64,000 nucleotides of DNA from Raphanus sativus (GCF_000801105.2 NC_079519.1:15515828-15579827), one strand, 5' to 3'. Positions 10,635 to 22,931 are shown, counted from the stretch's first letter. Numbers and translations: made by a program. The notes: a model not told the origin generated them from the sequence alone.

Positions 10635-11217
10635 GCGGGGTCAGCAGACAATAATTCCTTGTTTTCCTTGCTTTTGGTTATGCTGGACATGCACCTGAAA
10701 AGAAAAGAAAGAAAAATTTATCAGCGACAATAGTAACAGAAAGTAAAACCTAGACTTAAATAAAATCTAATGGCGATCAAAGCTCCCCAGCAACGGCGCC
10801 AAATTTGATACTTGCTCAAATTACCCTATAGCAATATTACTCTTATCAAAAGACGTCAATTGTAGTACTTAGGGATCAAATCCACAAGGAGCTGAGGAAT
10901 CAATAAATCTTATTATTAGCTAAGCTAGGTTGAAGATTATTAATAGCAGTAAATAAATGTAAACAAAGAAACTGGTTTAAGCAGGACAATTACTCAAGAT
11001 GATTGGATGGGTTTTAACTAGTATGATTTAAAGAGTTAGATCTAAGGTTACTATTCAGGTTATCATGATTATAGAGGTATGATTCCCTATGTGAGATACT
11101 TGCATGATATTAAAGAACTCAACTAAGCAATAGCCCAACTGTCGTTGTGACCATCTAATCACTAGAACCGATGAACACACCCCTGGCGAATCATAGATTA
11201 AGGTATCAATCGATATG
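10635..11217 (-). mobile_element. Athila-1 remnant: leader, PBS and partial 5' LTR
   Basis: The segment 10670-10783 matches the leader of Athila-2 at about 41335-41440 (the 'ctggacatgcacctg' and 'ctaatggcga' phrases). A tRNA-Asp-type PBS follows at 10784-10801 (minus TGGCGCCGTTGCTGGGGA, one mismatch to the Athila-2 PBS). An LTR end beginning TGATACTTGCTCAAATTAC starts at 10806. The LTR is cut off near 11217 by a LINE fragment. Its start resembles but is not the same family as the Athila-2 LTR. Confidence 0.75.
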
Positions 11218-12326
11218 ATGTCTTTTCTTTTGAATGAGTATTAAATTTTATTCATCAAAAATCCTTTATACAACCAGTGTTTCCTGTTCACTTGGGCAAC
11301 AACCAAAAAACAAACCAACTCAAAGAGATAAAATCCTAACAACACATTGCTAAAACCTTCTTCATAAGCCACTACTCCAAACTCCCAAATCCCCCTCAAA
11401 CTTAACCATGTGATACAAGTCAAATTTGGAAATACTATAAGATTCTCCTCATTAAAACCCACATTAGAGAAAACCCAAATGGGACAAAACTCTAATGGGG
11501 AAAAAGAGTAAGAATCTCATAGCTAGGGGACAAATTTTTGACAAACCTTCAAAAACTCCAACCAACCTTTGTCCTTCTTCAAACGCTCAGAAGAAAACTC
11601 ATGCGCTAACCCAAAATTGGAGACCTAAGCTCTTGTGCTGAACTAAAAAGAAAGAACTTCCACCATACCCTTCCTACTATTCTTCGGTACCAAGCTAAGC
11701 TTATTCTTATGCTCTTATTAACCAACTTCTTCAAAATAAGAACAGGAGTAGCTTTCTCTCCATGCTTTATCTTGTTCCTTTCACGCCAGATAGCATAGAG
11801 AGTTGCTTGGAAAGCATATCTAATGCAGAATGACCAATGTCTTCCTTTATCGACTCCACACAGCAAGGTCACAATGACAGACCAGTCATTAGAGTAAGAG
11901 CTTCGCAGAAGACCAGCCGACAGATATTCCCAAATTTGAGAGGAGTAGGAGCAGCTAAAGAACAAGTGGTTTCTTGACTCAGTTGCCGCATTGCAGAGCA
12001 CACAAGTGGAGTCTACACTACTGTCCCATACAGAAATTCTGTTCATGGTAGAGAGTCTATCAAGCATAGCAAGCCAAGTCATAAACGCAAATTTCGGAGT
12101 GGCCATAGGGAACCAAACAGCCTTAACCCAATCACACCTTCCATAGTTCTTCCTAGGCATCAACACGTCTCTTAAGTCAAGAAAGTTGTTTTAAAACCAG
12201 ACCTTCTCTTCCAAAGATATACATCCTCCACGTTTTCATTAAGCTTCTCTTTGACCTTAGACAGCACTTCTTCAACAGAATTGAGAATCTCCGCGCGATG
12301 TCTTTTCCTCCTTCTGATACACAAAC
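11218..12326 (-). mobile_element. LINE (non-LTR retrotransposon) 3' fragment
   Basis: The minus strand encodes the C-terminal end of a plant LINE ORF2. The right side is cut by the TE2 LTR at 12327, in the middle of coding sequence. The left end lies in the Athila-1 LTR. I see no clear poly(A) tail and no convincing target-site duplication. RT and endonuclease domains are absent. Confidence 0.75.
11606..12326 (-). pseudogene. LINE ORF2 C-terminus with zf-RVT domain
   Basis: The reading frame 12166-11606 contains the reverse-transcriptase zinc-binding (zf-RVT) signature of plant LINEs: WVKAVWFPMATPKFAFMTWL, LDRLSTMNRI, then CVLCNAATESRNHLFFSC with its Cys/His ligands. Upstream, a second frame (to 12326) reads the preceding region (SVEEVLSKVKEKLNENVED, WKRRSG), so at least one frameshift lies near 12170. 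This is a dead fragment. Confidence 0.8.
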
Positions 12327-12704
12327 TGTTAGGGTATTATTGTGTAGGATCGTTTTAGTACTACGGAACACTAGAGAATTTGTATAACAGAGTTGTATAT
12401 CGAGAGCAAAGAGATGTTATTGAGTTATTGATCGGGACTACTTCGTTTTGGTGGTGTATGAACTCTAGTTCTAGTCGCTTAAACTCTAATCTCTAAGTCT
12501 CGAACAGTCGATCCCTTATTCTAGGGTTTGGGCTCCCCTTTTATAGTTGTAGATGTCGGCTTCAAGTAATAGAACTCTTTCATAATCAGAAAAATGGACC
12601 TATGGCAGGGGTCGGTCCCTGGTTTCTTCTTGAGCAAGGGTCCGGAAGTCATGGACCTATCTGGAAGCTGGAGAAAACTTATGCCTGGATATTTTTCCCC
12701 AACA
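12327..12704 (-). repeat. TE2 3' LTR
   Basis: On the plus strand it starts TGTTAGGG and ends CCCCAACA, so the minus-strand LTR is TGTTGGGG to CCCTAACA, 378 bp. On the minus strand it is preceded by a purine-rich AATAAGGGGCAAAC that fits a polypurine tract. The minus-strand TATA box TATAAAA is at 12539-12545. The 5' partner is absent, so length and ends cannot be confirmed by comparison. Confidence 0.65.
12539..12545 (-). promoter_or_regulatory. TATA box in TE2 LTR
   Basis: The minus strand reads AACTATAAAAGGGG inside the LTR. The position suits a U3 promoter driving gag-pol transcripts, although this copy is the 3' LTR. Confidence 0.5.
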
Positions 12705-13178
12705 GTTTGCCCCTTATTCCAGGGTTTGCTCGTGGAAATCAAGGGATAACATGTGCTTCTTGAGCCTTGATGGTTTTTTCCTAGGACGGAGCATTCCTTG
12801 AGTACCCTGTCTTCTTGCAATGAATCAGGCCGGGACCTTGGCTGGAAGCTATTATTATGTGAGGCCTTGAGTTTCCCGACCCAATTTCTAAAAGATCCTT
12901 CGGATTGTCCATGATTGCTCTAATCTTCCTTCTTGGATCTTACTTTCCTTTTGAAGATCGCGTCTTTACTCCAAGAGATCTGGGGAGCGGGGCTCTTTTG
13001 AATTTGAATTTCCCGAGCCCAATCTTGGGAATTCCGAGAACTCGGATAGGTGGATTTCCCGAGAAGAATGCCCAACGGCTCTCTTTTCTTTTTATATATA
13101 TATATACTCTCGTTTTTGTGTAACATCTTCCTATCCTTGGATCTTGCTACTTCTCGTGCTAACTCCCGAAGCTTTTCA
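12705..13178. other. TE2 polypurine tract side and 5' leader of antisense ORF
   Basis: Contains the purine-rich stretch next to the LTR and then sequence upstream of the antisense ORF. A TATATATATATA run at 13093-13105 could be a promoter element for the plus-strand ORF, 75 bp before its ATG. No coding capacity beyond short shadows was seen. Confidence 0.4.
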
Positions 13179-15008
13179 ATGCCAGAAGTAAGCGAATCAG
13201 AGAAGAGAGCAAACTCCTTGTCATCCAGATCCAACAGCCCACCGTCATGTCACGATACAGACGTGAAAAATCCTTTGACCCCAGCTCCCTTATCGTTTGT
13301 TTCTTCAGGATCGCCGCAAGTGGGTCCCGCATCAACGGTTAGAGAGGATGAGCTATGCGATTGGCGAAAAAAGTATTCGCTTCCTTCTTCCGTTGTCCTT
13401 CGCATTCCCAGATTATCAGAGCGTGCTTCCGGTGGTATGCCCGAGGAGATTGCCATTTATGAGGCTTTCTTCGAATCTGGCTTCAGAGGTGATGTACCAT
13501 CGTTGATAGCGGGTCTCTGCAACTATTTCCATATCTCTCCATCTCAACTTAATCCTCCATCTTGGCGCATCCTTATAGCCATCCAAAATCTCGGAGATGA
13601 GGAAGGCCTGGTTTTTGGAGTTAATGAAGTACTCTTTGCCTATCATTTGGCTCCGATTAATGGACATGAGGGGCGTTTTCATCTTCGTCCAAGATCTGAG
13701 CTTCCCATAGTTGAGGAGCTTCCCAAGACCGATCGTAAGGGATTGGCTTTTGTGAAGAAATGGCCAGAAAGATACGTTTTCATGACTCTCCTTGGATCTC
13801 ATTATTGATAGAACTTCGAAGGTAAGAGGTTTTAGCAGACGCTCTTTTTATGAGTTTCGATAACTGAACCTATCTGATTTGCAATCCCCTTTTTCTTACA
13901 GAGGGAACTCATTCCGCTCTTGTCGAGGGCGAATGCAATGTTTTTCAGGCTTGGAAGCTTCCCCTTGAGCAACGCCGCGTAACCCATCTTCTCAGTTCTG
14001 AGGTGTTGCGCCGTAGCAAACTATGGGGTAAGTTATCTCTTTGCGACTTATAGGTATTTCCTTTTCGTATAATAAATCACGGAATATCCCTTTTCAGAAG
14101 ACACAAGAGAAGGAAGCCCAGAAGATCCGATGGTAGCTTTTAAGAAGGCCACGGATGCTATATCAGCAAGGAGGGATTCGTCCAGCAGGAATGCTTCGGG
14201 TGATGGAGCCGCGACTGCCGGTAATAAGCGCAGGATGATAAGGAGGAGCAGCGATTCCTCGAGATCTCGAGGCGGCAGGCCTAGGGAAGGTGTAAGTACG
14301 CGCTCCAACGACCTTCGTTGACCGGATACTCGTCCGGAGGATTGTCTGACGTGCTGGCTGATTTGAATGCAAACGTATTTGCACGGATGCAGGCTCTTCC
14401 CCTGGACAAGGATTCATCTGGGATTATTCAGCAGGTTCAGGGCGAACTTCTTCAGGTGAGGTACAAACATGACCTTATATTATGAATCCGCAGTTTATGA
14501 GACTTGTTTTCCCACGCAGGTCCTCTCTCATTTGCATCATCTGAAGGACCGAATAGTGGAGGAGGGTTCGTCTATGAATCGAGACGAGGTTTCGGAACTA
14601 TCCCGTCAATTATCTGAGGAGAAGAGTAAGAGTGTCGCGAAGGAACTGGAGCTGAGGGACCTTCAAGCGAAGATCCGGGCCATCGAGGGTTCAGTAGAAA
14701 TTGCTTCGGCTGAATCGCTTCAATTGAGCCGAGAGAAGCAGGAGTTGGAGGAGACTATCGTTGAACTTCGAACGGAAGCGGATACTTCGAAAAACATGAG
14801 GACTATGGCTGTGAACGGTGCAAGGATCGTCGCCCGTTGGGAAGTAAAGAGAGAGTGGCTCAAAGGGCAGGCCCAGAAATGGAACTTGAACAAGGAGTTT
14901 TCCCAGTACAAAACAGTGGTTTTGGCTGAGGCGGAATTCAAGGGTGCCGAACCTCCTTCCTTTGAAGATGAACCAGCTATTCCTTCATCTAGGCGTGGCA
15001 GGTCTTAG
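13179..15008 (+). pseudogene. TE2 antisense accessory ORF, putative gypsy-type transposon protein
   Basis: Starts at ATG 13179 (MPEVSESEKR). The first exon carries the gypsy-type transposon domain (EIAIYEAFFESGFRGDVPSL, FHISPSQLNPPSWRILIA). A TGA at 13806-13808 falls just before the donor at 13822, so a stop or small indel damages exon 1. Introns with GT-AG ends are 13822-13901, 14028-14097 and 14456-14519. A further frame problem lies around 14290-14330, between an Arg/Ser-rich part and GGLSDVLADLNANVF. The last exon (14520-15008) is a Glu/Lys-rich coiled coil. The architecture parallels the TE1 copy with little sequence identity. Confidence 0.75.
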
Positions 15009-16828
15009 AGGGTATTTGAACTCCTTCTTGTAATAGCGTCCCTGCGTGGTCCGTCCTTGCTAAAACAATGTTTTTCGTATGCTTTTCTGGTCCCTTGAAT
15101 TTCGATGGTTTTACTGCCGAATAATATCTATTATTTTTGCTTCCTTCTGCCGTGTTCGTCTTTTGATCGGAATGGTTCATAAGACCTTTGAGCATAGGTT
15201 ACTTCGGAAAGGGTACAATTTCCTAAACGGAATTTTGGGGTCTAGGATTAGGATCATGTTGTTGCACCGACAGCCCAGGGGTACAGTGTTTGTCAAGCAA
15301 ACTTCGTCTCTTCAGAATTCAAGGAGGTTTAGGTAGACGCGTTGATTCATGGGAAGGGATGGACCTTTGAAAGGGCTGAAGCCTCATAAGGGCCGAACCC
15401 TCGTAGGAATTGACCCCTTGTGAAGGCTGGACCCTTGTAAGAGTTGACCCCTTGGAAGGATATCAATGTCCAGGACCTGGATCTTTTTAGTAAATTGACT
15501 AAACCCTGAAATGATTAAAATAGCGTTAGACCTTGTAATCCATTATTAAAAACCTGAGTTTTAGTTTTGGAATGAAAGATCCTTGCCTAGAACCCTAGAG
15601 TTCTAGCTTGGTTTGAACCATGGGGTTCTTGAGCCCTAGAACTCGGAAGTTCTTAAGGCTTTGAACCCTGAGGTCCCTTACCTAGGCCCGAAGGCCGTTT
15701 TATCGAACCCGAAGGTTTGCTCATTGAACCCTGAGGTTTCTTAGTGTTGGGGTTAATCCTTTGATTCGGGGACCGTGACTAAACTTGATGGATACCTCGA
15801 ACCCGGAGGTTGATGCTTTTGAACCCTGAGGTTCTTCGCAAACCCGAAGGTTGGTATTTGGATTCAAAGATCCTTGAACCCTGAGGTTCTTATCAGATCC
15901 GAAGATCAGTTAGACCCGAAGGCCTTTGATCAACCCTTAGGTGATCTTGAATCCAGAGATTCCTTACAGACCCGGAGGCTGTATTGAACCCCGAGGCTCT
16001 TAATTAGACCCTAAGGCCGTACTGAAACCGGAGGTTATTATATAGACCCTCAGGCCGTACTGAACCCTGAGGTTCGTCATAGACACTAAGGCCGTATGCG
16101 TTATGGGAGGTTTGTGATAGTATTCTGCTCCCCATGGGGGAACCACTACCGATCTGTTATTAAGAAACCGCACTCTGTCACCCGGAGGTATAGGCCACTC
16201 TCGTGAATCTCAATGCTGCACTATACCTTTCTGCAGAAAAAGTCACGCTCAGACTTACTGTGGTCTGGCGTAGGCCTGCCCCGCGGAGCGACTTCACACC
16301 AGACAGACTACTTTCCACGTCTGGATAAGTATTAAGTTTTGGTGCTAACCGGTATTTTTGCAAATTTGCTCCCTGCATATCAACCGCTAGCATCTGATTA
16401 CAGTACTTTGCAATGTACGTCATGCCCCATGCGTGTATTTAGCTCGTAGCGTCTTAACACAGGGTTTGGGTAGCACTAGTATGGTGGTCCCCACGTAACT
16501 TTTGGACTTATAGCCTTTACGCAGGGCCCGAGGTGCAGACAATGTAACAGGGTTGATCAGACCCGTTCCTTATATGTCGTACACCCATGTGAGTAGTCTC
16601 ACTAGTATATATAGGGTTTGCTGAGATCTAAAGTCCCTTAGGACCTGACCTAGCTAGTATGCCCCTTTAAGTACTTTGGAGTTCTTATAACCCCTTTAGC
16701 CGTAACTAATAATGTATTTTATAAGCTTAGTCCGGACACGTTATAGCATACATAGGAGTAGGAAACCAGTGTACTTAAATATATTGTAATAATGGTAGTA
16801 GTATATAGAATTTGAGGTGCATGGCATT
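15009..16828. other. Convergent spacer between TE2 antisense ORF and integrase
   Basis: No gene is supported. The part 15380-16090 consists of imperfect phrases of the type GAACCCTGAGGTTCTT and AGACCCGAAGGCC at 20-35 bp spacing. From 16100 to 16828 there is unstructured sequence I do not recognise. The position is equivalent to 2653-3731 in TE1. Confidence 0.6.
15380..16090. repeat. Degenerate repeats GAACCCTGAGGTTC / AGACCCGAAGGCC
   Basis: More than twenty imperfect occurrences of (G/A)ACCC(T/G)(G/A)AGG(T/C) separated by short AT-rich spacers. The unit is itself partly self-complementary (GAACC ... GGTTC), so each copy can fold into a small hairpin. The array is too irregular for a fixed period. 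Confidence 0.7.
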
Positions 16829-17693
16829 TCAGCAGTTGGGGTGGACCTTACCGTTGATGTCTTCCAGCTTATAGGCTCCTGCCCCTTGCACCTCTATTAC
16901 CTTATAGGGACCCTCCCATCCAGAAGCGAGTTTTCCGGCTGATTTGTCCCTTGTATGGTCACAGACTCGCCTTAGGACCCAGTCCCCTTTCTGGAAGGTT
17001 CTGGATCTAACCTTCTTGTTGTAGCTCTTGGCTACTTTCAATTGGTAGGACGCATTTCTAAGGCGAGCCGCCTCCCTTTTTTCATCGAGTAGGTCTAGAC
17101 TCAGGGACATTAGCTCGTTGTTCTCCTCTTGGAAGAGGAATTCAGAGACTGTGGTCCTTACATGCACCTTTGTGGGTATCGCCGCTTCAGCATCTTAGAC
17201 AAGTGAGAAGGGAGTCTCCTGGCTAGCCGTCTTCGGGGTTGTCCGATAGGCCCAGAGTACTCCATGTAGCTCTTCTGCCTATCACCCATGGGCGTCTTAT
17301 AGGCGTTTTTTGAGCATATTCACCACTGTCTTATTAGTGGATTCGGCTTAAACCATTGGATTGGGGATGTCGTGGTGATGAATAAGAAAGCTTGATGTTC
17401 CAGTCCTTGCAGAACTTTCGGAAGTTGTAGCTTGTGAACTGGGGTCCGTTGTCTGTGACAATCTCATGGGGAGTTCCAAAGCGTGTGATCACGTTAGTCC
17501 ATAGGAATTTCCTGATCTTGAGATCCGTTATCTTGTCTAGTGCTTCAGCTTCTACCCACTTCGTGAAGTAATCGGTCACGACTAGGAGGATTTCCCCACG
17601 ATGTCCATGCCCCACTTTCGGAAGGGCCAAGGAGAACTTAGAGATTTGAGGTTCTCTCGTGGAAGGTTGGAGACTGGCGCGTGCTTCAGGCAT
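16829..17693 (-). pseudogene. TE2 integrase core and C-terminus
   Basis: The core reads VVTDYFTKWVEAEAL, then GTPHEIVTDNGPQF with the second catalytic Asp, and SYSSPRHPQSNG. Immediately after, where the catalytic Glu should follow, the frame slips and a TAA appears. The Glu codon survives only in another frame. The C-terminal part (17167-16829) has the KGDWVLRRV and GWEGPYKVIEV segments. Several stops around 17170-17330 make this a pseudogene. Confidence 0.85.
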
Positions 17694-17710
17694 TGGCTAC
17701 AGAATTTGGC

Positions 17711-18129
17711 TTATTTGAGAGAGTCCCTCGCCATGGTTGGCCAGTAGTATCCAGCCCTTCTGGCTCTGAGTACCAAGCTCCGACCACTAGAATGGAAACC
17801 ACACTCTCCCTCGTGAAGCTCTTCTAGTATCCTGGCGGCTTCTCTAAAGGTAAGACATCGTAGATAGGGTCCTGAAAAGGATCTTCGGTATAGTTTCCCC
17901 TCGGAAAAGCAGTATCTGGCAGCTTGACGCCTTATCTTCCGACTTTCGTCTCGATCTTCAGGTAAGGTGTCGAATCTTAGGTAGCTAATGATGGGAGTCA
18001 TCCAGGTCTCTCCTTCGTTTACTACATATACTTCTTCGGGCTCCTTCTCCTTTTCGTTTGCGGGCCATTGGAGTACTAGTAGTGGGATGCTCATATGACT
18101 TGTAGTTTCTAGGGTGGACCCTAAATTAG
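17711..18129 (-). pseudogene. TE2 integrase zinc-binding region
   Basis: The frame reads the region between RNase H and the integrase core, including RYCFSEGKLYRRSFSGPYLRC and GECGFHSSGRSL followed by RRAGYYWPTM. This is the H2C2-type N-terminal integrase domain. The second Cys pair (about 17690-17700) is reached only after a stop and frame change. Confidence 0.8.
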
Positions 18130-19606
18130 CTAGAGCGTCGGCCTGGAGTAGTGCTCCCTAGGGATCTGGGTGAGCTTATAGTGTTGGAACTTGTTGAGTA
18201 GTTGCTTAGCCACGGATAGGTACCTGATCATACTCGGATCTTTCGCCTGGTAGTCTCCTTGGAATTGGCTTATGATCAGTTGTGAGTCGCTGAAGACCTG
18301 GATGTCTTCTACCCCCATCTGTTAGGACTGGTCCCACGCCTGCGCCCCTTATGTTACTAGACCCATCAACATATAGTGTCCATTCGCTTTTCTTCCCTTC
18401 GCTATCACGAAGCTTTACCTCTTGTTCCAAGGCTGGAAGCATGGCAGGAGAGAATTCGGCTACGAAATCTGCTAGGACTTGCGATTTGATGGTTGTTGCA
18501 GGCCGGAAGATCACATCATACTCCCCCAGCTCTATAGCCCATTTTGCTAGTCGTCCAGACACTCCCGGCTTATGAAGGACTGCTTTGATGGGGAAGGAGG
18601 TGACCACCACGATTTGATGAGCCTGGAAGTAGGGGCGTAGCTTTCGAGCAGTGTTAACCAAGGCGAGGGCCAGCTTCTCAAGGTGACTATAGCGGGTTCC
18701 CGTGTCTAGCAATGATTTGCCCCTGTAGTAGATAGGATGTTGTTTCCTTCCTTCTTCCCTTACTAGGACCGCACTGACTGCATGCTCTGATACCGCCAGA
18801 TAGAGCAAGAGGACCTCACCGTCCAAGGGTTTTGAGAGGAGAGGTGGAGTAGTGAGATAGGCCTTGAGATCAGATAGGGGTTGCTCACATTTATCGGTCC
18901 ATTGGAAGTCCTTGGGGTCCTTCAAGGTTTCGAAGAAGGCATGCGACTTGTCGGATAGCCTGGAGATGAACCTGCTCAGGGCAGCCATCCTTCCTGTCAG
19001 TCTTTGCACCTCCTTGACGTTGCGAGGGGAAGGTATCACCTGGATTGCTCTCACCTGTTCTGGGTTTGCTTCAATGCCCTTGTGGGTGATTATATACCCT
19101 AGGAACTTCCCAGAGCTTACCCCGAACGAGCACTTTGAAGGGTTTAGCTTCATGTTGTACCTTCTGAGAGTAGTGAAGGCTTGCTGAAGGTGCGAGATGT
19201 GGTCCTCGGCGTCCAGGGACTTTACCAGCATATCATCAATGTAGACCTCCATGGTCTACCCTATCTGATCGGCGAACATCATGTTGACAAGCCTTTGATA
19301 GGTCGAGCCTGCGTTCTTCAATCCGAAAGGCATGACCTTGTAACAGTAGATGCCACTTGAGGTCATGAATGAGGTCTTCTCTTGGTCGTCAGGATGCATT
19401 AGGATCTGGTTATATCCGGAGAATGCATCCATGAAACTCATCAGCTGATGACCAGCAGTTGCATTGACCAGCTTGTCGATGTGAGGCAAGGGGAAGGGGT
19501 CTTTAGGACAGGATTTATTAAGGTCCGTGAAGTCGATGCAGACTCTCCACTTCCCATTCTTCTTCCTAACGACCACTACGTTAGCTAGCCATTTCGGGTA
19601 TTGCAC
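18130..19606 (-). pseudogene. TE2 reverse transcriptase and dual RNase H
   Basis: 19606-19256 holds KKNGKWRVCIDFTDLNK, SFMDAFSGYNQI and MPFGLKNAGSTYQRL. A TAG at 19253-19255 separates it from MEVYIDDMLVKS (catalytic YIDD). The gypsy RNase H follows (LAVSEHAVSAVLVREE). The second RNase H begins at WTLYVDGSSNIRGAG but is frameshifted near 18310-18320, continuing as VFSDSQLIISQFQG. The catalytic residues are recognisable but the ORF is broken at least twice. Confidence 0.88.
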
Positions 19607-20565
19607 CTCTCGTATGAATCCGGCATCCAGTAGATTTTGAATCTCGTCCCTTTTAGGGGCGAACTTCCTCCTCTTCTGTCTGACGGAGGATGCATCGGAT
19701 CCACTTTGAGTTGATGCATGATAACGTCAGGATCAATTCCAGGCATGTCCTCATGGGACCAGGCGAAGCAATCGGAGTTGGATCTCAAGAAGTCGAACAA
19801 TCTCTTTCTTCGACCTTCTGGAAGCTTGGATCCTATCTTTAAGTTTCGACCCAAGTTCCCTTCTGCAAGTGGAACCTCATCCATTCCTTCCACTTCCGGC
19901 TCTTCGGCATGCGGGGCCGGAAGCTTCTTCTGTAATTGCTATAAGACTTGGGTCTTTCCCTTCAAGGTATCTGGCATTCTCCTGATCTCCCTTGACCGCC
20001 TTGATGCCCCAGGGAGTTGGGAACTTAACCAGTTGATGCAAGGTCGACGGTACGGCTCCCATGTCGTGGATCCAAGGCCTTCCTAGTATCACATTATACG
20101 ATGAAGGGCAATCGACGACTAGGAACTTTGTGGCTTGATTTATCTCCTCGGCGTACACGGGGGAAGGACCTCTCCTAAGGTTTGCTTGACCTCTCCGCTG
20201 AATCCTACAAGGGGAGTCGCCTTTCTAGTTAGGGCCGTGGGTTCCAACCCTAGGTCAGCGAAGGCCGAATGGAAGATTATGTTGCTGGAGCTTCCATTGT
20301 CCACTAGTATTCGCTTGACCAAGCAGTTTTCTATGGTAAGTGAAATGACAGGAGCGTCGTGGTGAGGAGTAAGGACCTTCTCCTGCTCCCTTGCAGTGAA
20401 GCTGATCTCATCTGTTCCGAGGACCAGGCGCTTAGGACCATCGGCCTCCTGACCGTTCCTGGCGTTACGCGTACTTTTTGGCAGCAGCACTACTGATTCC
20501 GCTTACCTCCGATCCGCCTGTGATGACATGGATCACTCGGTCTTGTTGTGGTGGCAATGCGGGAG
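19607..20565 (-). pseudogene. TE2 aspartic protease and pol linker, truncated gag end
   Basis: Protease is read in 20490-20140 (ILVDNGSSSNIIF; Asn in place of the usual Thr, a variant I know from this clade) and continues in another frame at 20158-19877 (NVILGRPWIHDMGAV). A further frame (19893-19585) gives the linker before RT (GIDPDVIMHQLKVDP). Upstream of 20490 only a short piece resembling VIHVITGGSEVSG remains before the Athila-2 LTR. Gag is absent. Confidence 0.82.
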
Positions 20566-21919
20566 TGATAGTGCTCAAATTACCCAGTAGAGCTTACCTC
20601 TCAAATAAGAGGTACAGCTGTAGTACTTTGGGATCGAATCACGAGGAGCCAGGGAACCAATTAAATAAAATCTACTAATCAATCGTAGGTGAAGTTGGTT
20701 TATATGATGGAAATAAAAATAGCAATTCCTAAAATAAGCAAGGTAGTTGCTCTAACTAACAATATGATGGGTTGTTTTAAATGTGATAAAGAGTGCTAGA
20801 CATAGGGCTTTTATTCAGGAATGGAGATTATAGTCTCTATAAATGCTTTAACAAGTTGCTTGCATGATACTATAGATCTCAGCCGCTTAACTCTAGTGAT
20901 GTCTCACTGGTTAAATAATCTAGATCTCTGGCCTCAACTGTCGTATGTTGACACAAAAAAGAGTCGATCGACATCCTTTTGAGATATCGATCGATACACC
21001 TTTCGCTCGGCGATCGATTCACCTGTCGGGATATCGGTGGACGGCTTCTAGATATGTCTAGGCGCGAGCCGATAATGAACACTAGGTCTCAAGGAGGGCT
21101 GTCGCTCTTCTCAACAGGAGACTAGCTAGTTCAAATGGATAATTCAAGATAATCAAAGGTCCTAGTGATCTATATTCTAGTTAGCTAATCTAGAACAAGC
21201 ATAGGGTGCAATCCATTTGATGAGTACCACAATTTAGCAATTATAGTTTGGGGCTAATCCCACAAACCTATTTAAACCTAGATCTAACAAGTAGAACTAC
21301 TCAGACATAGCTAAGCAATTCATGACAATGGATAGATGAAAGAATTGCATAGATAGAAATAAGTAGAAATACAAAAGGAGATGAGAAATCTCTCCAATCT
21401 CTCAAGACAAATAAAACTCTAGTGTCTCTCTCACACTCTCTGTTTTTCCTCTCAAGGCTTGCTTTTCTCTAAGTTGTTCTAAGCTTGCCGTCAAAAAACA
21501 CTTAGCAGGAATATTTAAGCATTTCCATTAGGTTAAAAAATCGTCAGGGGCAATCTCGTAATTTGGTGAAGTCTTGGTGAAGTAGTCGGCTAAACCATTT
21601 CGTCCTCGATATCGATCGACAACACAGGATGTGTATCTATCGATTATAATCTTCTAGTACGCGGATCTTCTCAGCTACATCAATCGACAACTCAGTATGA
21701 GTATGATCGATTATAATTGCAATGTTGACTTCCGACTTGGTCTTGAATGGTCAACTCGGGTGTATCATCTCTTGCATTCCAAAATGCTCCAAAAACATCA
21801 CTTTCTCACGAAATGCTCTTGAACCTGAAAACATACCTAATAGGCTAGAAAACAGATTAAATATATAATAAAATACTAGTATACCATGGTTAAAAACGGG
21901 TAAAATCCATGGTATATCA
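20566..21919 (-). repeat. Athila-2 3' LTR
   Basis: On the plus strand it runs from TGATAGTGCTCAAATTAC to CATGGTATATCA, 1354 bp, with TG/CA ends. It contains several TCGATCGA-like palindromes at 20963-21015 and 21613. Adjacent on the right is the minus-strand polypurine tract. The segment from 21444 is duplicated after the N gap. Confidence 0.88.
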
Positions 21920-21920
21920 A

Positions 21921-21958
21921 CTCCCCCAGACTTACTCCTTTGCTTGTCCTCAAGCAAA
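21921..21958 (-). promoter_or_regulatory. Athila-2 polypurine tract plus hairpin
   Basis: The sense (minus) strand reads hairpin, then TAAGTCTGGGGGAG, then the LTR. The hairpin is at 21939-21958 with a perfect 8-bp stem TTTGCTTG/CAAGCAAA and a 4-nt loop. The G-run is the expected plus-strand DNA primer. Confidence 0.7.
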
Positions 21959-22907
21959 ACAGCAGTCTTTGGAAAAGGTTTGAAAACAGCAGGAACTCAA
22001 AGATTCAAAATACTGAAGTCATCACTCTATGGGTTTGCAATTCATGTCTAAACATCTTAATCACAGAAGTTCATTATGCCTTATCCTAGCTTAGCAACCA
22101 AAACTCATCTAGTCAACAACTTAGCAAATATCATCTAACATTCCCCTTTACTGACCTCATTTCTTAACATAAAATAAAAGTGCAAGCTTTACCTTGGGAG
22201 TTATCGATCAAGGACACCATGGATTCAACTCAAACAAGTATCTGAACACACAGGTTGTCTTCTTCTGGTCCCTTTCTCCCCTCATATCTCTTCTCTGAAT
22301 CTCTTATTAGTTTCAATTTCAACAGGTTTCGATGCCACATAGGTCATCTAGTCCATCTCATTGACATTTGCATTGTAACTCATACATTTTTGACAAAGTG
22401 TAGACGAATAATGGGGTATTTGGTAATTTACCTATCCTCGTTTCCACAATGTGTGATCATCCTTGAGATTTCGAATACTCGCAGGAGACACTCCTACCCC
22501 TCTCCTCTCAAGAAATCATTTCAATCTTTTATAACATAAACTTAGATCTTTGAGACGCTGAAGAGAGAGAAGGAAGGGAACCAGAAACACACAGACTTTT
22601 TACCTTCCAGACTTGTAAGAGGATTCCGATCCAGTGATTTCCAAGCCCCAAGACAAGCAAATAAGTAAGAATTAGTGTTGGAGGTCAGCTTTGGTTCCTT
22701 CAAACAATCTTAGCTAGTGAATATAGATGACAGGTCGATCTACTTTAGCATCTTTAGTACTATCTGCAATCAGTAAATCTAGGATGGTGCTAAAGAGTGG
22801 TCAGATAATCAAATATAAATCTATATCAATGTTCCTATTTAATACTTATATGAAAAAAATTTGAAAAACAATCTGAATAAAAACCAAAAGAAAAACACAT
22901 ATTAGTA
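21959..22907. other. Athila-2 3' internal non-coding region
   Basis: No ORF resembling a protein is seen. The stretch holds A/T-rich sequence between the two polypurine/hairpin modules. Confidence 0.5.
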
Positions 22908-22931
22908 ACTCCCCCCCCCCCCAGACTTAAA

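Larger units (their letters stand above)
12327..20565 (-). mobile_element. TE2: Tat-type Ty3/gypsy element, truncated 5' end
   Basis: On the minus strand it contains protease, RT, dual RNase H and integrase (20565-16829), a spacer, an antisense accessory ORF (13179-15008) and a 3' LTR (12327-12704). Gag, PBS and 5' LTR are missing. The element ends abruptly at 20565, where the Athila-2 LTR begins. The layout matches TE1, but the sequences are clearly divergent. Coding parts are broken by several stops and frameshifts. Confidence 0.88.

Noticed and set aside
11217..12307. GATGTCTTTTC at both 11217-11227 and 12297-12307 as a target duplication of the LINE
   Set aside because: LINE coding sequence continues past the right copy to 12326, so the right copy is inside the element. 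The match is probably chance.
16178..16423. 81-codon minus-strand ORF in the TE2 spacer
   Set aside because: No recognisable domain, no start context and no counterpart in TE1.
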